In this document: one piece after another, positions 1-5,514 of the stretch
How the letters are laid out: each line of letters opens with the position of its first letter
How positions within the stretch are numbered: position 1 is the first letter of the stretch
NCBI GenBank assembly: GCA_031548875.1
Contig: JAVBQQ010000016.1
Span: 1 to 11,651 of the forward strand
DNA: 11,651 nt
Reading direction: 5' to 3'
Origin: JAAYCI01 sp031548875
Lineage (GTDB): Bacteria > Bacillota > Clostridia > Oscillospirales > Ruminococcaceae
Translations under genes and position numbers: made by a program
The notes under the pieces: generated by a model
Told to the model about the DNA's origin: nothing
Seen by the model: only the letters and a program-made list of their open reading frames with translations
Database searches by the model: none

Positions 1-392
1 AACTTCGTCTTGACGGGCAGCTTGTGGCTGGCCAGGCGCAGCGCCTCGCGCGCAGTCTCTTCGTTCACGTCGGCCAGCTCGAACAGCACGCGGCCGGGCT
101 TCACCACCGCCACCCAGTATTCCGGGCTGCCCTTGCCGCTGACCATGCGGGTCTCGGCAGGCTTCTCGGTAACGGGCTTGTCGGGGAAGATCTTGATCCA
201 CACCTTGCCCCCGCGTTTGATGTAGCGGGTCATCGCAATACGTGCGGCCTCGATCTGGTTCGAGGTGATCCAGCAGGGCTCGGTGGCCACCAGGCCGTAC
301 TGGCCCTGGTTCACCTCGTTGCCGCGCATGGCCTTGCCCTTCATGCGGCCGCGCATCTGGCGGCGGTATTTGACGCGTTTGGGCATCAACAT
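1..392 (-). CDS. rplP: 50S ribosomal protein L16, 3' end beyond window
   Basis: L16 is a large-subunit protein near the peptidyl-transferase centre and A-site tRNA. About 130 codons are visible, beginning MLMPKRVKYRRQMRGRMKG and running into ASHKLPVKTK at the edge. The family is usually about 137-145 residues, so only a few C-terminal residues are missing. The ATG at 392-390 overlaps the rpsC stop by one base (TGATG), which supports translational coupling and this start. A second in-frame ATG two codons later (386-384) is possible. Identity rests on the characteristic L16 N-terminus and the GQYGLVATEPCWITSNQIEA region. The order rpsC-rplP is standard for the S10 operon. Confidence 0.96.
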   Translation of the reverse strand, partial: MLMPKRVKYRRQMRGRMKGKAMRGNEVNQGQYGLVATEPCWITSNQIEAARIAMTRYIKRGGKVWIKIFPDKPVTEKPAETRMVSGKGSPEYWVAVVKPGRVLFELADVNEETAREALRLASHKLPVKTK

Positions 393-1177
393 CAGCGGTT
401 GCCTCCTTCCGGGCGGGGGGAACGAGGTCCACGGTCACCCCCACGGGGGGCGCCGGGGCGCCTGTCGCCACCGCTGCGCTCGCGGCGCTCGGGGCGCGGC
501 GGACGCACATTATCGTCCAGGGGCTTTGTGCCCTTCAGCACTTCGCCCTTGTAGATCCATACCTTCACGCCAATCTTGCCGTAGGTGGTGTTTGCCTCGG
601 CAAAGCCGTAGTCGATGTCAGCGCGCAGGGTCTGCAGCGGGATGGTGCCCTCGTGGTAGTGCTCGCTGCGGGCGATGTCCGCGCCGTTCAGGCGGCCGCC
701 CACCTGGCACTTGATGCCCTTGGCGCCAAAACGCATAGCCCGGCCGATCGACTGTTTCATCGCACGGCGGAAAGCGATGCGGCGCTCCAGCTGCTGGGCG
801 ATGTTCTCGGCCACCAGTTGGGCGTTCACGTCGGGATTCTTGATCTCGACGATGTTCAGGTTCACACTCTTGCCGATGCGCTTCTCCACGTCGCCGCGCA
901 GCTTGTCGATCTCGGTGCCGCCGCGGCCGATGACCATGCCGGGCTTGGCCACGTAGATATTGATCTTCACCTTGGCGGCGCCGGTGCCGGCGTCGAAGGT
1001 GCGCTCGATCTCGATTTTGGGGATGCCTGCCGAGTAGAGACGCTTCTTAAGGTATTTGCGGATGTTGTAGTCCTCGACGAGGGTGTCGCCGAAGTTCTTC
1101 TTGTCCACATACCAGCGGCTGTTCCAGTCGCGGATGACGCCCACGCGCAGGCCGTTCGGATTTACTTTTTGACCCAT
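392..1177 (-). CDS. rpsC: 30S ribosomal protein S3 with extended basic C-terminal tail
   Basis: S3 lies at the mRNA entry channel of the small subunit and contributes to mRNA unwinding. The protein is 261 residues. It starts MGQKVNPNGLRVGVIRDWNS, has the KH-domain loop PGMVIGRGG at about 79-87, and has the C-terminal S3 domain with GRLNGADIARSE at about 161-172. Bacterial S3 is commonly about 215-235 residues; the excess is a low-complexity tail from about residue 220, rich in Arg, Pro, Gly and Asp/Glu and probably disordered. An AGGAGG ribosome binding site lies a few bases upstream of the ATG. rplV ends 18 nt upstream and the rpsC stop overlaps the rplP start by one base. Confidence 0.98.
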   Translation of the reverse strand: MGQKVNPNGLRVGVIRDWNSRWYVDKKNFGDTLVEDYNIRKYLKKRLYSAGIPKIEIERTFDAGTGAAKVKINIYVAKPGMVIGRGGTEIDKLRGDVEKRIGKSVNLNIVEIKNPDVNAQLVAENIAQQLERRIAFRRAMKQSIGRAMRFGAKGIKCQVGGRLNGADIARSEHYHEGTIPLQTLRADIDYGFAEANTTYGKIGVKVWIYKGEVLKGTKPLDDNVRPPRPERRERSGGDRRPGAPRGGDRGPRSPRPEGGNR

Positions 1178-1195
1178 ACTTTTCCTCCTGCCTCC

Positions 1196-1543
1196 TTACG
1201 CTTCCATCTCTTTGAGTACCACCGTGATATGGCTGGTCCTCTTGAGGATTCTGAACGCCTTGCCGTGGTCCTTGGGCTGAATGCGCTTCAGCGTGGGGCC
1301 GGGAGTGACGAAGCATTCGGCGACATAGAGATTGCCCTTGTCCATGTTCATGTTGTTCTCGGCGTTGGCCGCGGCCGAGTTCACCAGCTTGTACAACAGC
1401 TCGCTGGCCGACTTGGGCGTGTACTGCAGGATGCCCAGTGCCTTGTCCAGCGGCTGTTTGCGGATGAGGTCGAGAACCACACCCACCTTGCGGGGCGAGA
1501 TGCGCGCGTAGCGCAGCTTCGCCGTTGCCTGCAACTGTTCCAT
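1196..1543 (-). CDS. rplV: 50S ribosomal protein L22
   Basis: L22 binds 23S rRNA and its beta-hairpin lines the nascent-chain exit tunnel. The protein is 115 residues, normal for the family. It has the N-terminal ATAKLRYARISPRKVGVVLD signature and the C-terminal hairpin region with GPTLKRIQPKDHGKAFRILK followed by a SHITVVL strand. A purine-rich AAGGAGAGGAG lies upstream of the ATG. The gap to rpsS is 19 nt and to rpsC 18 nt, consistent with one polycistronic message. Confidence 0.98.
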   Translation of the reverse strand: MEQLQATAKLRYARISPRKVGVVLDLIRKQPLDKALGILQYTPKSASELLYKLVNSAAANAENNMNMDKGNLYVAECFVTPGPTLKRIQPKDHGKAFRILKRTSHITVVLKEMEA

Positions 1544-1562
1544 GTGTTTCTACTCCTCTCCT

Positions 1563-1838
1563 TTAGCGTCCGCCGGTCTTGCTGCCGGCGTGCCCCCGGT
1601 ACGTGCGGGTGGGGGCAAACTCTCCCAGCTTGTGGCCCACCATGTCCTCGGTGACATACACCGGCACATGCTTGCGCCCGTCGTGCACCGCAAAGGTGTG
1701 GCCCACGAAATCGGGGAAGATGGTGGAGGCGCGGCTCCAGGTCTTCACCACGCGCTTTTCGCCGTTGTCATTCATCGCCTGCACGCGCTTGAGGAGCGCG
1801 GGCTGGACGAAAGGTCCTTTTTTAACACTTCTGCCCAT
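1563..1838 (-). CDS. rpsS: 30S ribosomal protein S19
   Basis: S19 sits in the head of the small subunit beside S13 and contacts the A-site finger. The protein is 91 residues and complete: it begins MGRSVKKGPFVQPALLKRV, has the GHTFAVHDGRKHVPVYVTEDMVGHK core (about 46-70), and ends RGHAGSKTGGR. TAAGGAG just upstream of the ATG is the ribosome binding site and follows the rplB stop directly; the intergenic gap is 15 nt. Nothing unusual is seen. Confidence 0.98.
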   Translation of the reverse strand: MGRSVKKGPFVQPALLKRVQAMNDNGEKRVVKTWSRASTIFPDFVGHTFAVHDGRKHVPVYVTEDMVGHKLGEFAPTRTYRGHAGSKTGGR

Positions 1839-1853
1839 ATTCTGCTCTCCTTA

Positions 1854-2687
1854 TCACTTTTTGGTTGCGCGCTTGACGATATACTTGTCGCTGCGGTGGT
1901 GCTTCTTGCGCGTCTTGTACCCCAGGGTGGGTTTGCCCCAGGGGGTAACGGGGCCCGGCCGGCCGATGGGGCTCCTGCCTTCGCCGCCGCCGTGGGGGTG
2001 GTCGCACGGGTTCATCACGCTGCCGCGCACGGTGGGCCGCCAGCCCATATGGCGCTTGCGGCCGGCCTTGCCGATGTTCACGTTCTCGTGGTCGATGTTG
2101 CTCACCTGGCCAATCGAGGCGATGCACTCCACAGGGAAGTTGCGGATCTCGCCGGAAGGCAGGCGCACCAGAGCGTACTTGCCCTCCTTGGCCATCAGCT
2201 GGGCGGAGGTGCCGGCGCTGCGCACGATCTGCGCCCCCTTGCCGGGATACATCTCGATGTTGTGGATGACCGTACCGACGGGCATGTTCTTGAAAGGCAT
2301 CGCGTTGCCGGGCTTGATATCGGCGGCGGGGCCGTTCATGATGGTGTCGCCCACCTTCATGCCGTCGGCGGCAATGATGTACGCCTTTTCGCCGTCTTCA
2401 TACTCAATGAGCGCGATGAAGGCCGAGCGGTTGGGGTCGTACTCCAGCGTCTGCACCTTGGCGGGCACATCGAACTTCTGGCGCTTGAAATCGATCTTGC
2501 GGTACTTGGTGCGGTTGCCGCCGCCGTGGTGGCGCACGGTGATGCGCCCGTAAGCGTTACGGCCCGCGCTCTTCTTCATGGGCTCCAGCAGGCTGCGCTC
2601 GGGCTCCACCTTGGAGAGGACCGAATAGTCGGTCACTGTCATGCCGCGGCGGCCGGGCGTCGTCGGCTTGTATTTTTTGATCGCCAT
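1854..2687 (-). CDS. rplB: 50S ribosomal protein L2
   Basis: L2 is a primary 23S rRNA binder needed for subunit association and peptidyl-transferase activity. The protein is 277 residues, the usual length. It has the N-terminal MAIKKYKPTTPGRRG, the central GGNRTKYRKIDFKR (about 56-69), and the invariant C-terminal DHPHGGGEG loop (about 229-237) followed by a basic tail. AAGGAG upstream of the ATG supports the start. It is separated from rplW by 218 nt of hairpin-rich DNA (2688-2905), which is unusual because these genes are normally almost contiguous. rpsS follows after 15 nt. Confidence 0.98.
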   Translation of the reverse strand: MAIKKYKPTTPGRRGMTVTDYSVLSKVEPERSLLEPMKKSAGRNAYGRITVRHHGGGNRTKYRKIDFKRQKFDVPAKVQTLEYDPNRSAFIALIEYEDGEKAYIIAADGMKVGDTIMNGPAADIKPGNAMPFKNMPVGTVIHNIEMYPGKGAQIVRSAGTSAQLMAKEGKYALVRLPSGEIRNFPVECIASIGQVSNIDHENVNIGKAGRKRHMGWRPTVRGSVMNPCDHPHGGGEGRSPIGRPGPVTPWGKPTLGYKTRKKHHRSDKYIVKRATKK

Positions 2688-2714
2688 GGATTTCGCTCCT
2701 TATTTCGAGTTTTG

Positions 2715-2891
2715 CGGGGCCTTCTGCGCCCCATACGTTGGGAGGGGCACTGCCTCTCCCCGGCGTAGCGGTTGCAGTTGCGTAGCAACTGCAGTTCCAC
2801 ATACGTGGAACTGTTGCAGCACCCGTGTGCCGCAGTTGCCGGCTCATCCGCCGGCAACCTCGCCGCCTTTCTCTGCGGGCAGATGCCCGCG
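2715..2891. repeat. Tandem cluster of stem-loops in the rplW-rplB gap
   Basis: The 218-nt gap between the rplW stop and the rplB start is almost filled by consecutive inverted repeats. They are: 2716-2732 (5 bp, GGGGC/GCCCC); 2740-2760 (9 positions, one G.T pair on the plus strand, an A.C mismatch on the transcript); 2773-2793 (TGCAGTTGC/GCAACTGCA, 9 bp perfect, 3-nt loop); 2792-2813 (CAGTTCCAC/GTGGAACTG, 9 bp perfect, 4-nt loop); 2819-2830 (4 bp); 2835-2858 (GTTGCCGGC/GCCGGCAAC, 9 bp perfect, 6-nt loop); and 2875-2890 (6-7 bp). GCAGTTGC occurs at 2774-2781 and 2832-2839, and GTTGCAG at 2771-2777 and 2813-2819. None is followed by a T run on the minus strand, so they are not classical intrinsic terminators. 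They could be a palindromic repeat insertion (REP/MITE-like) or structured RNA affecting stability or relative expression. Confidence 0.85.
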
Positions 2892-2905
2892 TGCCCCTGG
2901 GGGGC

Positions 2906-3202
2906 TTACATCATCGTCTCGAAGAACTCGATACCCTTGGATTTCTCGGTGAGGGTGACGATTGCCTTCTTGAATGATGCGGTGTAGCCGCCGGTGCGGC
3001 CCTGCCTGCGGTACTGGCCGCGCACCGAGATGGTGTTCACCTTGGCCACGTTCACGTTGAACAGGTCTTCCACCGCCCGGGCGATGTCGATCTTCGTGGC
3101 GCTTTTGGCCACCTTGAAGGTGTACTTCTTCTGCTGCAGGGCCTGCATCGAGTTCTCGGTGATGATGGGGCCCAGCACGATGTCCTGCGGTGCTACTTTC
3201 AT
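2906..3202 (-). CDS. rplW: 50S ribosomal protein L23
   Basis: L23 lies at the exit-tunnel rim and forms the docking site for trigger factor and SRP. The protein is 98 residues, typical length. It begins MKVAPQDIVLGPIITENSM, has the QQKKYTFKVAKSATKIDIARAVE region (about 23-45) and GQYRRQGRTGGYTASFKKAIV near the C-terminus. Its ATG overlaps the rplD stop by four bases (ATGA), so the two are probably translationally coupled. Downstream is the hairpin-rich gap before rplB. Confidence 0.97.
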   Translation of the reverse strand: MKVAPQDIVLGPIITENSMQALQQKKYTFKVAKSATKIDIARAVEDLFNVNVAKVNTISVRGQYRRQGRTGGYTASFKKAIVTLTEKSKGIEFFETMM

Positions 3203-3825
3203 TGTGCGAATACCTCCTCGATCTTCTTGGCGGCATCCACGCTCAGCACAAAGGTGCCCGCGTTCAAGATGTCGTAAACGTTGATGAGGGTGGCGGTGGT
3301 GGTCTTCACGCCGGGAATGTTGGACGCGCTCTTCACAAGCTTTTGGTCCACCTCACCGGACACGATGAGCGCCTTGCCGCCTGCGCCGATGGCCGACAGC
3401 ATGCCCATCACAGTCTTTGTCTTGAACTCCGGCACCTTGTACTCGTCTACGATGACGATCTCGCCCGCGGCCGCTTTGGCCGACAGGGCAGACAGCAGCG
3501 CCAGGCGCTTCAGCTTGCGGTTCAGCCGGTAGCTGTAGTCGCGGGGCTTGGGGCCCAGGGCCACGCCGCCGCCCGTCCACTGGGGGCTGCGGGTAGAGCC
3601 CTGCCGCGCGCGGCCGGTGCCCTTCTGGCGCCAGGGTTTGCGCCCGCCGCCGCGCACTTCGCCGCGGGTCTTGGTGCTCTGGGTGCCCTGGCGCTGGTTG
3701 GCCAGGAAGTTCACAACGGCGGCGTGCATCGCGCGCTCGTTGGGTTTGATAGCGAAGATCTCGTCCTTCAGTTCCAGGGTGGAAACCTTCTTGCCGGACA
3801 TGTCCACTACGTCAAACTTAGCCAT
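3199..3825 (-). CDS. rplD: 50S ribosomal protein L4
   Basis: L4 binds 23S rRNA and its extended loop lines the exit tunnel; in Escherichia coli it is also the autogenous repressor of the S10 operon. The protein is 208 residues, normal length. The conserved extended loop GGGRKPWRQKGTGRARQGS (about 59-77) is clear, followed by WTGGGVALGPKPRDYSYRLN. A GGGAGGG ribosome binding site precedes the ATG, 20 nt after rplC. Whether L4 regulates this operon is unknown; the long upstream leader makes the question reasonable, but Bacillota operons need not use the E. coli mechanism. Confidence 0.98.
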   Translation of the reverse strand: MAKFDVVDMSGKKVSTLELKDEIFAIKPNERAMHAAVVNFLANQRQGTQSTKTRGEVRGGGRKPWRQKGTGRARQGSTRSPQWTGGGVALGPKPRDYSYRLNRKLKRLALLSALSAKAAAGEIVIVDEYKVPEFKTKTVMGMLSAIGAGGKALIVSGEVDQKLVKSASNIPGVKTTTATLINVYDILNAGTFVLSVDAAKKIEEVFAQ

Positions 3826-3845
3826 GGTTCAGTTCCCTCCCTTTC

Positions 3846-4484
3846 CTACGCTTTTGCTTTTACGCTGTCTCGGATGCACAACACAGTGCCCTTGGCGCCG
3901 GGAAGCGCACCCTTGACGGCGATGAGGTTGTTTTCTGCGTCCACCTTCACGATGGTGAGGTTCTGCACAGTCACGCGCTCGGCGCCCAGATGGCCGGGCA
4001 GTTTCTTGCCCTTCATGACGCGCGAGGGTGTGGAGCAAGCGCCCATGGAACCGGCGTGGCGATGGATGGGGCCGCCGCCGTGCGTGGCGCGCATGATGCT
4101 GCCGTTCCAACGTTTGATGGTGCCGGCGTAGCCCTTGCCCTTGCTCGTGCCGGTCACGTCGATGTGGTCGCCCACCTCGAACACGTCGGCTTTCAGGATG
4201 TCGCCCACCTTCATCTCCTCGATGCTGTCCAGACGGAACTCGCGCAGCGTCTTCTTGGGGGCCGCGTCAGCCTTGTCGAAGTGGCCCTTGGCGGGCTTCG
4301 TCACACGCTTGGCCGACATATCGCCAAAACCCATCTGCACAGCCTGGTAGCCGTCGCTCTCCACTGTTTTCTTCTGCACCACGACACAGGGGCCGGCTTC
4401 CACCACAGTAACGGGGATCACCTTGCCGTTCTCATCATAGATCTGTGTCATGCCCACTTTCTTGCCGATCAATCCTTTTTGCAT
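3846..4484 (-). CDS. rplC: 50S ribosomal protein L3
   Basis: L3 is an early-assembly large-subunit protein reaching toward the peptidyl-transferase centre. From the ATG at 4484-4482 it is 212 residues: MQKGLIGKKVGMTQIYDENG, then the central KGKGYAGTIKRW and THGGGPIHRHAGSMGACSTP regions and GHLGAERVTVQNLTIVKVD near the C-terminus. An in-frame ATG at 4538 would add 18 residues but is rejected: the L3 family starts at MQKGLIG, and AAGGAGG lies 8 nt upstream of 4484. The 250-nt gap from rpsJ is much longer than expected inside this operon and holds a repeat structure. Confidence 0.97.
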   Translation of the reverse strand: MQKGLIGKKVGMTQIYDENGKVIPVTVVEAGPCVVVQKKTVESDGYQAVQMGFGDMSAKRVTKPAKGHFDKADAAPKKTLREFRLDSIEEMKVGDILKADVFEVGDHIDVTGTSKGKGYAGTIKRWNGSIMRATHGGGPIHRHAGSMGACSTPSRVMKGKKLPGHLGAERVTVQNLTIVKVDAENNLIAVKGALPGAKGTVLCIRDSVKAKA

Positions 4485-4515
4485 GGAACATGCCTCCTTG
4501 TTTTGGGCACGCTTG

Positions 4516-4634
4516 CTCGAACACCACGGCCGCCTCATTGGTGGTTTTTACCTTTTTCTGCGTTGCCCTCGTTCGGAATACAGCAAGTATTCCTCACTCG
4601 GTCGCCTTGAAACAGCCAAAAACCACTCGAACAC
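4516..4634. repeat. 9-bp direct repeat enclosing the rpsJ-rplC inverted repeat
   Basis: CTCGAACAC occurs at 4516-4524 and again at 4626-4634. Similarity continues for a few bases with a small gap (CACGGCC versus TCGGCC). The two copies are 110 bp apart and enclose the inverted repeat at 4541-4626; the second copy begins at the last base of that repeat's right arm. This could be an internal duplication or the trace of an insertion, but 9 bp or more with imperfect ends is not a clean target-site duplication. Confidence 0.7.
4541..4626. repeat. Imperfect 86-bp inverted repeat in the rpsJ-rplC gap
   Basis: The outer arms GTGGTTTTT (4541-4549) and AAAAACCAC (4618-4626) match over 9 bp. Pairing continues inward, giving about 16 of 18 pairs on the transcript strand if G.U is allowed (4541-4558 with 4609-4626). 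The centre is a perfect 7-bp hairpin, GGAATAC (4575-4581) and GTATTCC (4587-4593), with a 5-nt loop. On the transcript, GA dinucleotides flank both sides of the central helix and could form tandem G.A pairs. The layout, terminal inverted arms around a structured core between two genes, resembles a dispersed non-coding repeat. No transposase is present. Whether it occurs elsewhere in the genome cannot be seen from this window. Confidence 0.8.
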
Positions 4635-4714
4635 TCGGCCATCCTGTTTTTCGCAACCGCACTCCAGGTTATTGGTTGACGCCCCTTTCTATAAGGAAGC
4701 ACCAACGTGACCTT

Positions 4715-4730
4715 GCGCCCTGTCGGGCGC
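4715..4730 (-). other. Stem-loop just after rpsJ
   Basis: GCGCCC (4715-4720) and GGGCGC (4725-4730) form a perfect 6-bp stem with a 4-nt loop, starting 5 nt after the rpsJ stop codon on the transcript strand. There is no following T run, so it is not a convincing intrinsic terminator. It could protect an RNA 3' end or weakly attenuate transcription before rplC. The remaining DNA up to the inverted repeat shows no gene. Confidence 0.6.
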
Positions 4731-4734
4731 TGGC

Positions 4735-5046
4735 TTATAACTTGATGTCGATCTCGACGCCGGCGGGGAGCTGCAGGCTGGTGAGAGCTTCCACCGTCTT
4801 GTTGGACGGCCGCAGGATGTCGATAAGCCGCTTGTGGGTGCGCATCTCGAACTGCTCGCGCGAGTCCTTGTACTTGTGCACCGCGCGCAGGATGGTAACG
4901 ATCTCCTTGTCGGTGGGAAGGGGGATGGGGCCCGACACCCGCGCACCCGTGCGCTTCGCGGTCTCCACGATCTTCTCCGACGCCGAATCGATAAGTCCCG
5001 CGTCATAGCTCTTCAAACGAATCCGGATCTTTTCCTTGACTGCCAA
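4735..5046 (-). CDS. rpsJ: 30S ribosomal protein S10 (probable TTG start)
   Basis: S10 is a small-subunit head protein and also the NusE transcription antitermination factor. From TTG at 5046-5044 the protein is 103 residues: (M)AVKEKIRIRLKSYDAG, then ETAKRTGARVSGPIPLPTDK and the MRTHKRLIDILRPSN region, matching normal S10 length and ends. GGAGG at 5059-5055 lies 8 nt upstream of this TTG and there is no ATG nearby. The frame stays open upstream to an ATG at 5163, but the 39 extra residues do not resemble S10 and would bury the ribosome binding site, so that start is rejected. It is the first gene of the S10 operon, after a leader of about 425 nt. Confidence 0.95.
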   Translation of the reverse strand: MAVKEKIRIRLKSYDAGLIDSASEKIVETAKRTGARVSGPIPLPTDKEIVTILRAVHKYKDSREQFEMRTHKRLIDILRPSNKTVEALTSLQLPAGVEIDIKL

Positions 5047-5478
5047 ATGAATCGCCTCCAATTTAAATGATATTAGGCGGTTTGCTGGGGCTGCTCCAAA
5101 ATAGCGAACGCCATATCTGAAGGTTCCCCTGATTGCCGACGCAAAAGAATTCTTCACACGCACCCGGGTGTTTCATGTCTTTGCATGAGAAAAGCCGGTG
5201 AACCGCATCCCTTTTCGCAAAGGGCTACTCAGTTCCCCCGGACATCACCCTGGCAAATTGATCTCCCCTATACTAAGGGAGAGTGGAAAGCGGTTTGCGC
5301 AATCGGCACAAACATAACCCTTTGCCGTCAGTAATCGTCGCCCGGTTCTCTAGACCCGACATACTCGGCGGAAATACCCGTCCTTGCCTCCCTGTGCACA
5401 GGGCAGCAGGCCGCAACCTCCCGCTTCTTCGCATATCGCACCCCGCGCAAAACACGGGGCATTTGCAGTCGCCCGGTT
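5047..5478 (-). promoter_or_regulatory. Long structured 5' leader of the S10 operon
   Basis: About 425 nt separate the predicted transcription start (near 5472) from the rpsJ start. No convincing protein is encoded. In transcript order, visible stems are: 5459-5441 (7 bp, one G.U, 5-nt loop); 5403-5390 (a 14-bp palindrome, 5-bp stem plus loop, extended by a GCCT/AGGC outer stem); 5368-5356 (4 bp); 5313-5293 (8 bp, one G.U, 5-nt loop); 5282-5262 (6 bp); 5224-5209 (CCCUUU-GCGA-AAAGGG, 6 bp with a GNRA tetraloop); and 5188-5173 (5 bp). Palindromes also lie at 5161-5170 (CACCCGGGTG) and 5145-5154 (AAGAATTCTT). A regulatory leader is plausible, as in other ribosomal operons, but I do not recognise a named class. 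Confidence 0.6.
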
Positions 5479-5495
5479 ATAATATCACAACCGGG
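5472..5495. promoter_or_regulatory. Inverted repeat bracketing the S10 -10 box
   Basis: CCCGGTT (5472-5478) and AACCGGG (5489-5495) are perfect 7-bp inverted arms separated by 10 bp, and the -10 box of the S10 promoter sits in that spacer. The layout would suit a dimeric repressor occluding RNA polymerase, or early melting control. No binding protein can be named. The neighbouring Cro/C1-type gene is only a positional candidate. Confidence 0.5.
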
Positions 5496-5507
5496 GTGCA
5501 ATTGCAA
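5479..5507 (-). promoter_or_regulatory. Putative sigma-A promoter of the S10 operon
   Basis: On the minus strand, TTGCAA (5507-5502) is followed after exactly 17 nt by TATTAT (5484-5479). TGA immediately precedes the -10 box and gives an extended -10 (TGnTATTAT). The -35 lies 8 nt beyond the stop codon of the upstream HTH gene. I see no intrinsic terminator before it, so some read-through from the HTH unit is possible. Confidence 0.65.
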
Positions 5508-5514
5508 GCACTTT

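Noticed and set aside
2716..2732. An intrinsic terminator before rplB (GGGGC/GCCCC).
   Set aside because: Only a 5-bp stem, and no T run follows on the transcript; a terminator there would also cut off the rest of an essential operon.
1542..2768. A 408-codon plus-strand open frame opposite rpsS and rplB, and a 333-codon one opposite rpsC and rplV (653-1654).
   Set aside because: Both lie antisense to clear ribosomal protein genes and are low-complexity, Ala/His/Val-rich translations typical of shadow frames.
4485..4538. An 18-residue N-terminal extension of L3 starting at ATG 4538.
   Set aside because: L3 proteins begin at the MQKGLIG equivalent, and a strong AAGGAGG lies just upstream of ATG 4484.
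4541..4626. A complete insertion sequence or transposon.
   Set aside because: No transposase frame and no clean target-site duplication; only a short non-coding inverted repeat is supported.
5047..5163. A 39-residue N-terminal extension of S10 from ATG 5163.
   Set aside because: The extension has no similarity to S10, and the TTG at 5046 with GGAGG upstream gives the normal length.
5047..5478. The S10 leader as a known stable RNA (tmRNA, SRP RNA, 6S RNA, RNase P RNA) or known riboswitch.
   Set aside because: I could not find the conserved core motifs of these RNAs.
5478..5483. A perfect TATAAT on the plus strand within the S10 promoter region.
   Set aside because: No -35 at a suitable distance and no plus-strand gene downstream; it arises from the AT-rich -10 of the minus-strand promoter.
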